Shown here: positions 14,796-21,401 of the stretch, piece after piece
Numbering within the stretch: the first letter of the stretch is position 1
How the letters are laid out: every line of letters begins with the position of its first letter
Origin: Streptomyces sp. NRRL F-2664
GTDB taxonomy: Bacteria; Actinomycetota; Actinomycetes; Streptomycetales; Streptomycetaceae
Assembly (NCBI RefSeq): GCF_000719345.1
Contig: NZ_JOFX01000055.1
Location: 1-23,943, forward strand
DNA length: 23,943 nt
Reading direction: 5' to 3'
Made by a program: the position numbers and the translations under genes
Notes under the pieces: model-generated
Seen by the model: only the letters and a program-made list of their open reading frames with translations
Database searches by the model: none
What the model was told of the DNA's origin: nothing

Positions 14796-15881
14796 TCAGC
14801 GGGCGGCGTCAGCCTCCTCTCCGGCGTCCTCGGCCTCGGCCTCGTCGCCGGGCCGGCGCGGCTCCTGCGCCTTCAGCGCGCGCCACATCGGCCGGATACG
14901 CTCCTCACTGGCCTTGAAGCCCCGCCGGCGCATCTCGTCCGCAGCCCTCCGGTACGAGGCGGGCGGGTCCTCGCTGTAGCGCAGATGCCGCAGCACCACG
15001 CCGAGCTGGATGTCCGTCAGCTGCTCGCCCCGTTCGGGGGTCCTGACGCCCGCGACGGCCGCGAGGTCGGCGAGCGTGACGGGCGTGACGGGCCGCGCTT
15101 CCGGCAGGGCCTTGACCTGCGTGACGGCCGTGACGGCGGGCGCGACGGGCAGGGCGGGCGCGGTCGGCGACCACGTCTCGTCCAGGGTCGGCAGCTCGAT
15201 CTGTGCGACGAGGGCCGGCAGGGGATTCTCCGCGATCGTGGCAGCCGTCGCCTCCGCCTGCGCGTGCAGCGCGGCGGTCATCGTCTGCTGCGATGCCAGC
15301 GTCGCAAGACGGAACTCGGTCTCAGCCTCCGCCACACGCTCCTGCAACGCCGTCGCCGCCCGGAGGAGTTCAATGCGGTCGGCGGCGTCAGCCTCCATCA
15401 CCTCCAGGCGGTCCGCGACGCTCTGCCGAGTGGTCGCGATGTCCTTGCGGGTCGTGGCGGACGTACCGCGGCCCAGGGAGGGGATGACCACCCACCACGC
15501 CAACTTGGTGAACACGATCGCCGTGGGGGCGATGACCACGGCCAGGTCGAGGCTGGCGCCGTCGCGGCGCAGGGTCAGAGCCAGGTCCACGGTTGGGATC
15601 GCAGCAATGACCACGGTGAGGACCAGACCCGCAATCTGCGCGCGGAGCGCCCTGGTGCGGTTGTTGGCGGCCAGGATCTCCGTCCCCTGGAACACCACCC
15701 ACAGGGCGTCCAGAGCGGCCACGGTCGGCACCGCCCAGTCCCCGAACCGGGGGACGAGAATCTGGTAGCTGACGGACACGGACAGCAGCGCCACGCCGAG
15801 CGTGATCGCTCCGAGGACGGCGAGCACGAGGGCCCGCGGGGAGGGACGCCACGGCGGCCCCTCCGGCTTGATCTTGAACAT
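14796..15881 (-). CDS. Four-helix membrane protein with cytoplasmic tail (Spd/DUF2637-like)
   Basis: A 361-aa protein, ATG at 15881 with AAGGAGAG upstream. Four membrane helices lie near residues 17-38, 50-71, 81-98 and 111-134. A long tail follows: a coiled-coil-like segment (about 145-215), a Val/Thr/Pro-rich linker, and a basic helix-turn-helix-like end (about 285-345, with LTDIQLGVVLRHLRYSED and ADEMRRRGFKASEERI). This topology is common in Streptomyces plasmid membrane proteins (DUF2637 and Spd spread proteins) encoded next to TraB-type translocases. It probably helps plasmid movement at the septum or within the mycelium; that role is inferred from context. The family label is not certain. 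Confidence 0.65.
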   Translation of the reverse strand: MFKIKPEGPPWRPSPRALVLAVLGAITLGVALLSVSVSYQILVPRFGDWAVPTVAALDALWVVFQGTEILAANNRTRALRAQIAGLVLTVVIAAIPTVDLALTLRRDGASLDLAVVIAPTAIVFTKLAWWVVIPSLGRGTSATTRKDIATTRQSVADRLEVMEADAADRIELLRAATALQERVAEAETEFRLATLASQQTMTAALHAQAEATAATIAENPLPALVAQIELPTLDETWSPTAPALPVAPAVTAVTQVKALPEARPVTPVTLADLAAVAGVRTPERGEQLTDIQLGVVLRHLRYSEDPPASYRRAADEMRRRGFKASEERIRPMWRALKAQEPRRPGDEAEAEDAGEEADAAR

Positions 15882-15899
15882 GCGGTGCTCTCCTTCCGT

Positions 15900-16279
15900 T
15901 CAGGCCGCAAGGGCGACCGGATCGGCGCACCCCGGGCAGCAGCCCAGGGAGGTCGGGATGACGTAGGGGTGGGTGACCTGGCACAGCGGGCAGGTGCGGC
16001 GGGCGCGGAGCATCGCGTGCACGGCGCGCCAGCGGCCCGGCGTCATCGGCCGCACGGGCGCGGCCAGGTCGAGGCGGTACAGGTACGCGGCGCGCACCGT
16101 GCGGGTCCCTCGCCGGGCGGGCGCCGGCCGTACCAGAGGATCTGAGCGGCGACGTCCTGCCCGCCGGGGCGCAGGCCTCGCGCCCGGAGCTGTCGGCGGG
16201 TCGCCAGACCCTCCGGGGCGAGCCTGCGCGGATAGGTGGGGATGCCGTACTCGGCGCCCTCCGGATCCCAGAACCGCAC
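15900..16279 (-). pseudogene. RRQRL-motif zinc-binding protein gene, frameshifted
   Basis: Two frames together give one protein. The first reads from GTG at 16279: VRFWDPEGAEYGIPTYP, then LATRRQLRARGLRPGGQDVAAQILWYG. At GGGACCCGCACGG (about 16103-16115) it must change frame by one base to continue VRAAYLYRLDLAAPVRPMTP, TCPLCQ and CCPGC, stopping at 15900. The whole matches a small Streptomyces family I recall as RRQRL-motif zinc-binding proteins, with CxxC pairs at the C-terminus. The interval is 380 bases, one short of a multiple of three, consistent with loss of one C. Either a real mutation or a sequencing error is possible. It starts near the end of the preceding gene (stop at 16284). Confidence 0.65.
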
Positions 16280-16283
16280 GCGG

Positions 16284-16511
16284 TCACGCTCCGGCGAGGC
16301 GGCGGCGGATGTAGGCGGATCCCGCCGGGTCGATGCGGATCTGGGACCGGGTGACAGCCCCGGTCGTGGCGTCGCGGGTGTAGGCGACGAGGACGGCGCC
16401 GTTGCGGTCGGTCTGCACGTTGAGCTTGTAGGCGGTGCCATAGGTCTGGACGTCGGGGACGTCGAACGGGGGCCCCTGCGGCTCGTCGTCGTAAAGGTCG
16501 GGGACGTTCAT
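16284..16511 (-). CDS. Small hypothetical protein (75 aa)
   Basis: ATG at 16511 with GAGGAG at a 7-base spacing. The product starts MNVPDLYDDEPQGP and continues with a strand-rich part (AYKLNVQTDRNGAVLVAYTR, then SQIRIDPAGSAYIRRRLAG). A small all-beta domain is plausible. No family is recognised. The neighbouring RRQRL-type gene starts 5 bases beyond its stop, so the two are one transcript. Confidence 0.65.
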   Translation of the reverse strand: MNVPDLYDDEPQGPPFDVPDVQTYGTAYKLNVQTDRNGAVLVAYTRDATTGAVTRSQIRIDPAGSAYIRRRLAGA

Positions 16512-16536
16512 CCGCGCGCTCCTCACAGGTCATGAC

Positions 16537-16652
16537 CCGGGATCCTCACCGGATCCGGGCAGAGGGGAAGCCGGGCCGCCCACAGGGCGGGTGACCGGCG
16601 TACGAGAGGGGCGCCGGGCGGGAAACGATCTGCGTTCCGCTCCCGCCCGGCG
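16537..16652 (-). terminator. Two hairpins between the 174-aa and 75-aa genes
   Basis: CGCCGGGCGGGA (16612-16623) and TCCCGCCCGGCG (16641-16652) form a perfect 12-bp stem just past the minus-strand stop at 16664, a likely terminator or attenuator. A second, bulged stem, CCCGGGATCC with GGATCCGGG, lies at 16537-16560, just upstream of the 75-aa gene. Confidence 0.65.
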
Positions 16653-16663
16653 GGCCGCATGGG

Positions 16664-17188
16664 TCAGGGGGAGGGGGCGCCCTGGACCGTGAGCGGCTGG
16701 ACGCGCCAGGTGACCTCACAGGCCGGCGGGAGTGCCGCGCCCGGCTGATGGGCGGTCCAGCCGTCGCGCGGCGCGCCCTCGGCCTCGGCCGCCCGCTCGG
16801 CGGCCTCCACGCTGCGGTGAAGACTGAGCAGCGTGCCGCGGTGGAACAGGGCGTAGACCCGGTCCACGGGAGCGGCCTGCTTGCGCACGCTGCGCAGCAG
16901 CATCCGCAGGGCCACGCGGTCTTCGGCATCGAGGAGCACCTGGGCGCGAGCGGCGTCCAGTTCGGTGCGCAGCTTGTCCCGCTCGGCGCGTGCCTCGTCC
17001 CGCTCGGCATGCGCCTGCTCGATCAGCTCCTGGGCGGCGGCCTCGGTCAGGCGCCGCGCCTCACCGAAGTGCGCCCGCTGCCGGGCCAAATCACTGACGG
17101 CCTGGTCCAGTTGCAGGCGCGTGCGCTCGTGCTCGCCGCGCTCGGCGTGCAGGGCGTCGTAGGTGCGGGTGCGGATGATCCGCAGCAT
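16664..17188 (-). CDS. Coiled-coil protein (174 aa)
   Basis: ATG at 17188, sharing its A with the preceding stop (TGATG), so translation is coupled. A long helical, heptad-like region rich in Ala, Glu and Arg spans about residues 14-90 (RTRLQLDQAVSDLARQRA and onward) and predicts a coiled coil. A second helical part, DRVYALFHRGTLLSLHRSVE, follows, and the last 35 residues are Pro-rich. There is no membrane segment or signal peptide. The role is unknown; coiled-coil proteins in plasmid transfer operons often serve as scaffolds, but nothing here proves it. Confidence 0.7.
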   Translation of the reverse strand: MLRIIRTRTYDALHAERGEHERTRLQLDQAVSDLARQRAHFGEARRLTEAAAQELIEQAHAERDEARAERDKLRTELDAARAQVLLDAEDRVALRMLLRSVRKQAAPVDRVYALFHRGTLLSLHRSVEAAERAAEAEGAPRDGWTAHQPGAALPPACEVTWRVQPLTVQGAPSP

Positions 17189-17454
17189 CAGGACCCCCCG
17201 GGAACGTTGACGCAGTGGCAGCGGGTGTCCGGGTCGCGGAGCGAAGGGAGCTGAGCGCCGGGGCGGCCGGAGCCACCGCAGTCCGCGCAGCCGCGCTGCG
17301 CGCCCGGGTCGAGCGACCAGACGTTGCCGCAGCGGGTGCACAGCGCGGCGTCCGCCGTGTCGTCGGTGTACGGGATCGGGACGGCGAACTCATCCGCCGG
17401 CGCGGCGCAGCAGGGCGACGTGATCGGAGCGGGCCCCGCGGGCTCGGCGGTCAC
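17188..17454 (-). CDS. Small cysteine-rich zinc-ribbon-like protein (88 aa)
   Basis: GTG at 17454 overlaps the upstream stop (GTGA), and its own stop overlaps the next ATG (TGATG). The product has CC near residue 16, then CTRCGNVW, CADCGG and a late C-x-C, an arrangement typical of zinc ribbons. The longer open frame upstream (to 17595) is Arg/Gly-rich and out of frame with the real upstream gene, so it is not used. It may be a metal-stabilised DNA- or protein-binding module; function unknown. Confidence 0.65.
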   Translation of the reverse strand: MTAEPAGPAPITSPCCAAPADEFAVPIPYTDDTADAALCTRCGNVWSLDPGAQRGCADCGGSGRPGAQLPSLRDPDTRCHCVNVPGGS

Positions 17455-17588
17455 TGGGCGCCGCCCGCCTGCTGCTGCGCGATCTGCTGGCGGAGCCGCT
17501 CGGCGGCCTCGCGGGCCGCCTCGGCGGCCGCGGCCGCCGCGTTGGCCCTGGCGATGGCGGCCGCGGCCTCGTCGTGGGCGTACGTCAT
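17451..17588 (-). CDS. 45-aa alanine-rich helical peptide
   Basis: ATG at 17588, TGA ending at 17451. The product MTYAHDEAAAAIARAN... is an Ala/Gln/Glu-rich single helix. The start overlaps the stop of the 23-aa ORF (ATGA), and its stop overlaps the next GTG (GTGA). Overlaps on both sides and a plausible helix support it as a real gene. No function is known. Confidence 0.55.
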   Translation of the reverse strand: MTYAHDEAAAAIARANAAAAAAEAAREAAERLRQQIAQQQAGGAQ

Positions 17589-17656
17589 CGCGCACCGCCC
17601 TGGGAGTAGGGCACCAGCGGTGCCGGGCGGGCGTGTTCGGGCTCGATACGATCCAT
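17585..17656 (-). CDS. 23-aa leader-type peptide
   Basis: ATG at 17656 with AGGAGGAG 8 bases upstream, the strongest ribosome site in this cluster. The peptide starts MDRIEPEHARPAPLVPYS and ends at a TGA overlapping the next ATG. It is the first ORF of the chain and probably loads ribosomes for the coupled genes behind it. Whether the peptide itself acts is unknown. Confidence 0.5.
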   Translation of the reverse strand: MDRIEPEHARPAPLVPYSQGGAR

Positions 17657-18173
17657 GGGGATCGCTCCTCCTGGTTTGGTCAGGATGGTGTGGTCTCAAG
17701 CCCTCGGCGCGGTGTTCGTAGCACCGCGCCGGGGGCGTTTTGATCTCTCGGGCCGAGAGATCGCCGCCCGGCACCACCGCGGGGCGGGGTGCTGGACGGC
17801 GACGGCTCGGAGCCGTCGATGCGTTGGGTGCGATCTCTGCCCTTGTCTCACCGGCTGTGCTGCTCCGGGCCCCTGTGGTGGCGGGCGGGAGGAAGGTGCG
17901 GCGCTAGTTCCAGCCGGCAGGGCCCTACGGCTTGTCGCAGGTGCCTGTGGTGCATGTGATCCGGTCCCCCGTTGGAGCGCCCGCCGATGGTGCCGACGGA
18001 CGCTGCGGAGATCCGGTGGCGTCCACTGTGGAGTTCTAAGGAACGAGCGGTCATCCGTCAGCCCCAGAACAACGTTTCCGGGGGGCACCGGCGCCTAGGT
18101 GTTGCGTGGGCTCCTGTGGGCGGGCAAAGGAATGCCCGACAGGTTCCGCTACGAGTTGCTCACTCTTCGTATC
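17657..18173. other. Gene-free divergent control region with palindromes
   Basis: No convincing gene is seen in the region between the minus-strand chain (17656) and the GntR gene (18271). Structures: a hairpin CGGCGCGGTG (17705-17714) with CACCGCGCCG (17722-17731), followed on the plus strand by GGGGCGTTTT, which looks like a rho-independent terminator for rightward transcripts; a palindrome GATCTCTCGG-G-CCGAGAGATC at 17742-17762; a palindrome CGACGGCTC-G-GAGCCGTCG at 17800-17818; and CGGGCA/TGCCCG at 18121-18138. The two palindromes with a 1-base centre look more like operators than hairpins. Promoters for the leftward transfer genes probably lie here. Confidence 0.5.
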
Positions 18174-18228
18174 GGCTAGCCCTATTGAAGAATGCCCGTG
18201 TGGAGTCGTACTGTCAACAGGGCTAGCC
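18174..18228 (+). promoter_or_regulatory. GntR operator pair around a promoter
   Basis: GGCTAGCCCTATTGA (18174-18188) and TCAACAGGGCTAGCC (18214-18228) are inverted repeats with one mismatch over 15 bases. Between and overlapping them lie TTGAAG (18185-18190) and TACTGT (18209-18214), an 18-base-spaced -35/-10 pair. The GntR gene starts 42 bases downstream. Autorepression is therefore likely, as for related plasmid repressors such as KorSA. Confidence 0.7.
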
Positions 18229-18270
18229 TTAAGGTGATCGCACGGGGAGCACGGAAGGAGGCGACCAGGC

Positions 18271-19026
18271 ATGGCCGGACGGGGATACCGCGAGCTTGCG
18301 GAGGAGTTGCGCCGCCGCATCGACGCGGGGGAGTACTCAGGCAAGCTGCCGTCGATCGAGCAACTGATGGATGAGTACGGAGCGGCACGGCAGACGATCC
18401 GCAGCGCCATTGGCGTGCTAGCGGATGACGGCCTGGTCGTGCCGGTCCGAAAGGCTGGCACTCTCATCCGCCACCGAACCCCGGTTCACGTGCCGCTCAG
18501 CCGCTACGGCCAGGTCATCGCACCTGGGGGCACCAAGGGCCCATGGGAGACCGCCACCGCAGCACAAGGGCTCGCCGGCGACATGCAGTTCGTATCGGTC
18601 GAGCGGGTCCAGGCTGATCCCCAGACCGCCGCTCTGCTCAACCTCGCGGACGGGGATGAACTCGTCTACCGCGTCCGGCAGGCACTCATCCGCCCCGACG
18701 ACGTCGTCCAAATCCAGCAGGCGTGGTACCCGGTCGCCATCGCGGAAGCCGCTGGCCTGGACCGCAACAACAAGGTGACCGGGGGGGTGTACGGCGCGCT
18801 CACTGCGGCTGGACACCGCCCCGTGACCGCAAGTGAGACAGTCGGCGCCCGCGCTCCCACAGAAACCGAAGCAAGTCAGCTCCGCATTGGCGGACGCGTG
18901 TTCGTGCTCACCCTCGAACGCGTGACGCGCGACGCGGGCGGGCAGCCCCTCGAAGTCCTGCGCGCCATCGCGCCCGCGGACAGGCTCAAACTCAGTTACG
19001 ACAACCTGCCCCTAGAGGGCTCATAG
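18271..19026 (+). CDS. GntR/HutC-family repressor with UTRA domain
   Basis: A 251-aa protein, ATG at 18271 with GGAAGGAGG upstream. Residues 1-70 form a winged helix-turn-helix of the GntR type: YRELAEELRRRIDAGEYSG, LPSIEQLMDEYGAARQTIRSA and LADDGLVVPVRKAGTLI. Residues about 100-245 are a UTRA ligand-binding domain (VSVERVQADPQTAALLNLADG, VYRVRQALI, VQIQQAWYP, VLTLERVTRD, LEVLRAIAPADR). Such proteins repress transfer or replication genes on Streptomyces plasmids (KorSA type). Inverted operators lie directly in front of it. It is followed by the replication gene, so it may set copy number or transfer, both inferred. Confidence 0.9.
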   Translation: MAGRGYRELAEELRRRIDAGEYSGKLPSIEQLMDEYGAARQTIRSAIGVLADDGLVVPVRKAGTLIRHRTPVHVPLSRYGQVIAPGGTKGPWETATAAQGLAGDMQFVSVERVQADPQTAALLNLADGDELVYRVRQALIRPDDVVQIQQAWYPVAIAEAAGLDRNNKVTGGVYGALTAAGHRPVTASETVGARAPTETEASQLRIGGRVFVLTLERVTRDAGGQPLEVLRAIAPADRLKLSYDNLPLEGS

Positions 19027-19208
19027 CCCGGAACCGTCCCTCACGGGGCGTAGTGTCACCCTCACCAGAACATCAAAATGCCCGCCGTGCTCCCTCGGGA
19101 TTGCAGTCCCTCAGGCGGCGGGCAGACCAGGCTAGGTCTGTTGCGAGTGTACCCGCGTGGATGGCTGATCACGCGGACACGTCGCATGCAGGCCGGGAAA
19201 GGATCGCC
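19027..19208 (+). promoter_or_regulatory. Structured leader before the replication gene
   Basis: The frame of the next gene is open back to GTG 19053, but third positions here are mixed A/T, unlike coding sequence. GCCCGCCG (19080-19087) pairs with CGGCGGGC (19116-19123), and AGACC (19124-19128) with GGTCT (19135-19139). AATGCCCG at 19077 is also found at 18131 and 18191. It is probably an untranslated, regulated leader. Confidence 0.45.
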
Positions 19209-20861
19209 GTGGCAACGGCTAGAGACACCGAGCCAGACGACAACAGTCAAGAGGTAGAGCTCTACGGCCCGGAAGACGGGGGCCTATACAGCTCGAACCT
19301 GAAGGACTGGATCCCGCTGTGCCCCGAGCTAAGTGACTCGGCGGTTCGTCTGTACTGGATCATGCGGGCCCTCGTGATCGAGAAGCACGGGCCGGTGCGC
19401 AAGCTGACCTTGATGGAGCTGTGCTACCTCCTGCCCAAGAAGCCTGTGAAGCGGGGAGAGAAGGTCACGCCCTCCAGCGCGGGCAGGATCCGGATCCTGC
19501 TCCGGGCGCTCACGGCTGTCGGGCTTGTGACGACGCCGGACGGCCGGCGGCTGACGACGTCCTCGCGAATCAAGGCGTCGGGCGACGCGCTGCGGATCCG
19601 AATCAATGACGCACCCCCGCGCAGCTACACCGGACCCCGGAACGCGTTCGCGGTTCTGGACGCCGTACGGGCCCCGGCGGCCGAGGCTGCCCAGAAGGCG
19701 AGCGCGCACCGGACCGCGCAAGAAGCGGCGCGACGTGCCGAAAAGAAGGCGCAGGCTGCGGGTCAGAAATCTGACCCGCTCAGTGAAGCGGGTCAGATTT
19801 CTGACCCGCCTGGTCAGATTTCTGACCCGCCTGGTCAGATTTCTGACCCGCTTTCCGGGGCTGACCTGCAAGATCACGAACCCCCGTTCAGTCCTTTCGC
19901 TCAGTCCTTCCGCTCAGCTACCTCCGTCCGTCCGTCCGTGTCTGTAGGTAGTGGCGTGCGCGAGAACACGGATGGACGGACGGACGGGGGCAGCGGCGTC
20001 ATCGAGGACCAGGAGCAGCTGCGGCCCGGTGACGGGGGAGCGGCGGCGGCTGACGCCGCGCCGCCAAACGACAACGGCGCAGCAACAGCGGGGGGCGACT
20101 CCGGCGAGGGTGGTCCGGCTGAGTGCGCGCCGGTGGAGCCGACCCCGGGTGTCCTGCTGCTGGCGGAAATCGGGGCGTGGTCCCCGGAGTACCTGGTGAC
20201 GGGTCAGACGCTCGCGGATCAGGGCTTGGTGGTTACGGGGATGCTGGAGGCGGGGTGGAAGCCGTCGGTCATCAAGCAGGTGATCACAGGGCGGCCGCTG
20301 CCGGTACCGATGCGGCGTACGGTCGGCGCGATCATCTCCGCGCGCCTGAGGGAAGCCGCGGCCGGCCCGGTCCCGAGCCCCACCGCGTCCTGGGGCGTGC
20401 CCGCCCAGGGCGGTGCGGGCTACAGCCCCGTCGATCACTCCAGCACCGCGGTAGCAGGCCGCACCGTCGGCGAGGCCTTCGCGCACCGGACCAAGTACGA
20501 GTGCACGGGGTGCGGGCGTCCCCCCGAGGACGGGATCGACCTGTGCGCGGCATGCGCCGGTTGGCCGGCCTGCACGACCGGGTGCGGCCGCCACGTCCGG
20601 CACGAAGGCATCTGCGCCGTCTGCACCGCGGCCGCCACCGATGCCGGAATCGACGCCGCCCGAACCACCGAGGACGGGACGTGCCCCGGCCACGGCGGTC
20701 CGTGCGGGCGACGGGTGGTGACGCTTGGCTGGTGCCTGACGTGCCGGGTCAAGGCCGAAACCGCCCGGCAGCAGGCCGTGCAGGACTGGGAGGCAGCACG
20801 CGACGCGGCCGTCGCCACCATGGAGCACCCCGAGGGGCAACCCGCGGGGGCGCCGTTCTAA
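19209..20861 (+). CDS. Probable replication initiator (linear-plasmid Rep) with internal iterons
   Basis: A 550-aa protein from GTG 19209, with AAGGA just upstream. The N-terminal part (about 30-140) is a winged-helix-like domain: WIPLCPELSDSAVRLYWIMRALV, LTLMELCYLLP, SAGRIRILLRALTAVGLV. An Ala/Arg/Lys helix follows, then the heptad repeat GQISDPP (about 194-215), encoded by DNA iterons. A long disordered linker leads to a second helical domain (about 312-385) and a Cys-rich C-terminus (432-512) with CTGCG, CAACA, CTTGC, CAVC, CPGH, CGRR and CLTC, probably several zinc sites. Initiator genes with the origin inside the coding sequence are known for Streptomyces linear plasmids. Together with the position beside a GntR repressor this suggests Rep; no sequence match was run. 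Confidence 0.7.
   Translation: MATARDTEPDDNSQEVELYGPEDGGLYSSNLKDWIPLCPELSDSAVRLYWIMRALVIEKHGPVRKLTLMELCYLLPKKPVKRGEKVTPSSAGRIRILLRALTAVGLVTTPDGRRLTTSSRIKASGDALRIRINDAPPRSYTGPRNAFAVLDAVRAPAAEAAQKASAHRTAQEAARRAEKKAQAAGQKSDPLSEAGQISDPPGQISDPPGQISDPLSGADLQDHEPPFSPFAQSFRSATSVRPSVSVGSGVRENTDGRTDGGSGVIEDQEQLRPGDGGAAAADAAPPNDNGAATAGGDSGEGGPAECAPVEPTPGVLLLAEIGAWSPEYLVTGQTLADQGLVVTGMLEAGWKPSVIKQVITGRPLPVPMRRTVGAIISARLREAAAGPVPSPTASWGVPAQGGAGYSPVDHSSTAVAGRTVGEAFAHRTKYECTGCGRPPEDGIDLCAACAGWPACTTGCGRHVRHEGICAVCTAAATDAGIDAARTTEDGTCPGHGGPCGRRVVTLGWCLTCRVKAETARQQAVQDWEAARDAAVATMEHPEGQPAGAPF
19758..19866. repeat. Iterons, candidate replication origin
   Basis: Four 16-base near-palindromes GGTCAGA-(TT or AA)-TCTGACC lie at 19761, 19791, 19812 and 19833, with half sites at the end (CTGACC, 19861). 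The last three are 21 bases apart, two helical turns and exactly seven codons. The first two form a perfect 23-base inverted repeat (19758-19780 with 19787-19809, loop CAGTGA). The array lies inside the rep-like gene, as known for several Streptomyces linear plasmids. Confidence 0.8.
19889..19987. repeat. Secondary repeats beside the iterons
   Basis: A 13-base direct repeat, CAGTCCTTTCGCT/CAGTCCTTCCGCT, lies at 19889-19901 and 19902-19914. CCGTCCGTCCGTCCGTG (19924-19940) is largely complementary to 19967-19987, giving a long stem with a 26-base loop. Both are in coding sequence for a disordered linker, which allows DNA function to dominate. Confidence 0.55.
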
Positions 20862-20870
20862 CGGCTGTAC

Positions 20871-20944
20871 GCCACGCTGAGCCGCTCGGAGAGGCTCACG
20901 GCGCCGCGGGGTGCCGGTGGCGCCTGAGAGGGGCTCAGCGTGGC
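20871..20944 (+). terminator. Long inverted repeat after the rep gene
   Basis: GCCACGCTGAGCC (20871-20883) and GGCTCAGCGTGGC (20932-20944) form a perfect 13-bp stem enclosing 48 bases that fold further around GGCGCC copies. It lies 10 bases after the stop. It is a probable terminator; the large apical part leaves room for another role. Confidence 0.6.
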
Positions 20945-21389
20945 ACCTGAGACGTCAGGTTGTGGAGGGGTGGGGGCGGAACCGGTGGCGGGGTGCGGTC
21001 GTTGTACGGCCGGGACGCACACCGCCCCGGATGCTCCATCCGTTCCCCCACGGGTCTGCCTGGGGCGGGCCCGAGTCCTGGCCGCCTGTCCGCGCTCCGC
21101 GCCGGCGTCGGGTGGCCAGGACCGTCCATCCGATTCCGGGGGCGCCCGCGACCGGGCTAGGGTCCTGCTCAGCCCGCGCCGATATGGCGTGCGTGGGTGA
21201 GGCCCGGGGCCCAGACGCGCTCTGGGGGCAGCAGTACCCCCGGGCCGCCCCACCCCTCACCCCGCAGCCGCCCTCCCGCACCGTCCCGCCGTAGACACGG
21301 ATGACGGCAAGACGGTGTTGCTCCCCATTCTCCCCAAGATCGCGCAGTCAATTCGCGCATTCCTCATGCGTTAAGCGCATCAAGAGAGG
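20945..21389. other. Gene-free gap between rep and tap
   Basis: No gene can be supported; several overlapping frames are open on both strands but all look like high-GC shadows. Of note: CGGGCTAGGGTCC near 21152, containing GGGCTAG as in the GntR operators; TGACGGCAAGACGGT at 21302-21316, an exact 15-base match to 6344-6358 within the partition locus; and ATGCG-TTAAG-CGCAT at 21366-21380, a small inverted repeat close to the tap start. Confidence 0.4.
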
Positions 21390-21401
21390 TAGAATTGCAT
21401 C
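21390..21401 (+). promoter_or_regulatory. Candidate -10 box for leaderless tap
   Basis: TAGAAT at 21390-21395 fits the -10 consensus well and is exactly 6 bases before the ATG at 21402. GAGAGG at 21383-21388 is 13 bases from that ATG, too far for a normal ribosome site, so leaderless initiation is the better reading. Confidence 0.45.

Noticed and set aside
15055..15145. Several TGACGG hexamers inside the four-helix membrane protein gene, as in the partition repeats
   Set aside because: They fall in a Val-Thr-rich linker where the codons explain them; no longer motif is shared with the partition blocks.
19053..19208. N-terminal extension of the Rep-like protein from GTG 19053
   Set aside because: Third codon positions are rich in A/T and the stretch carries an inverted repeat; a ribosome site lies before GTG 19209.
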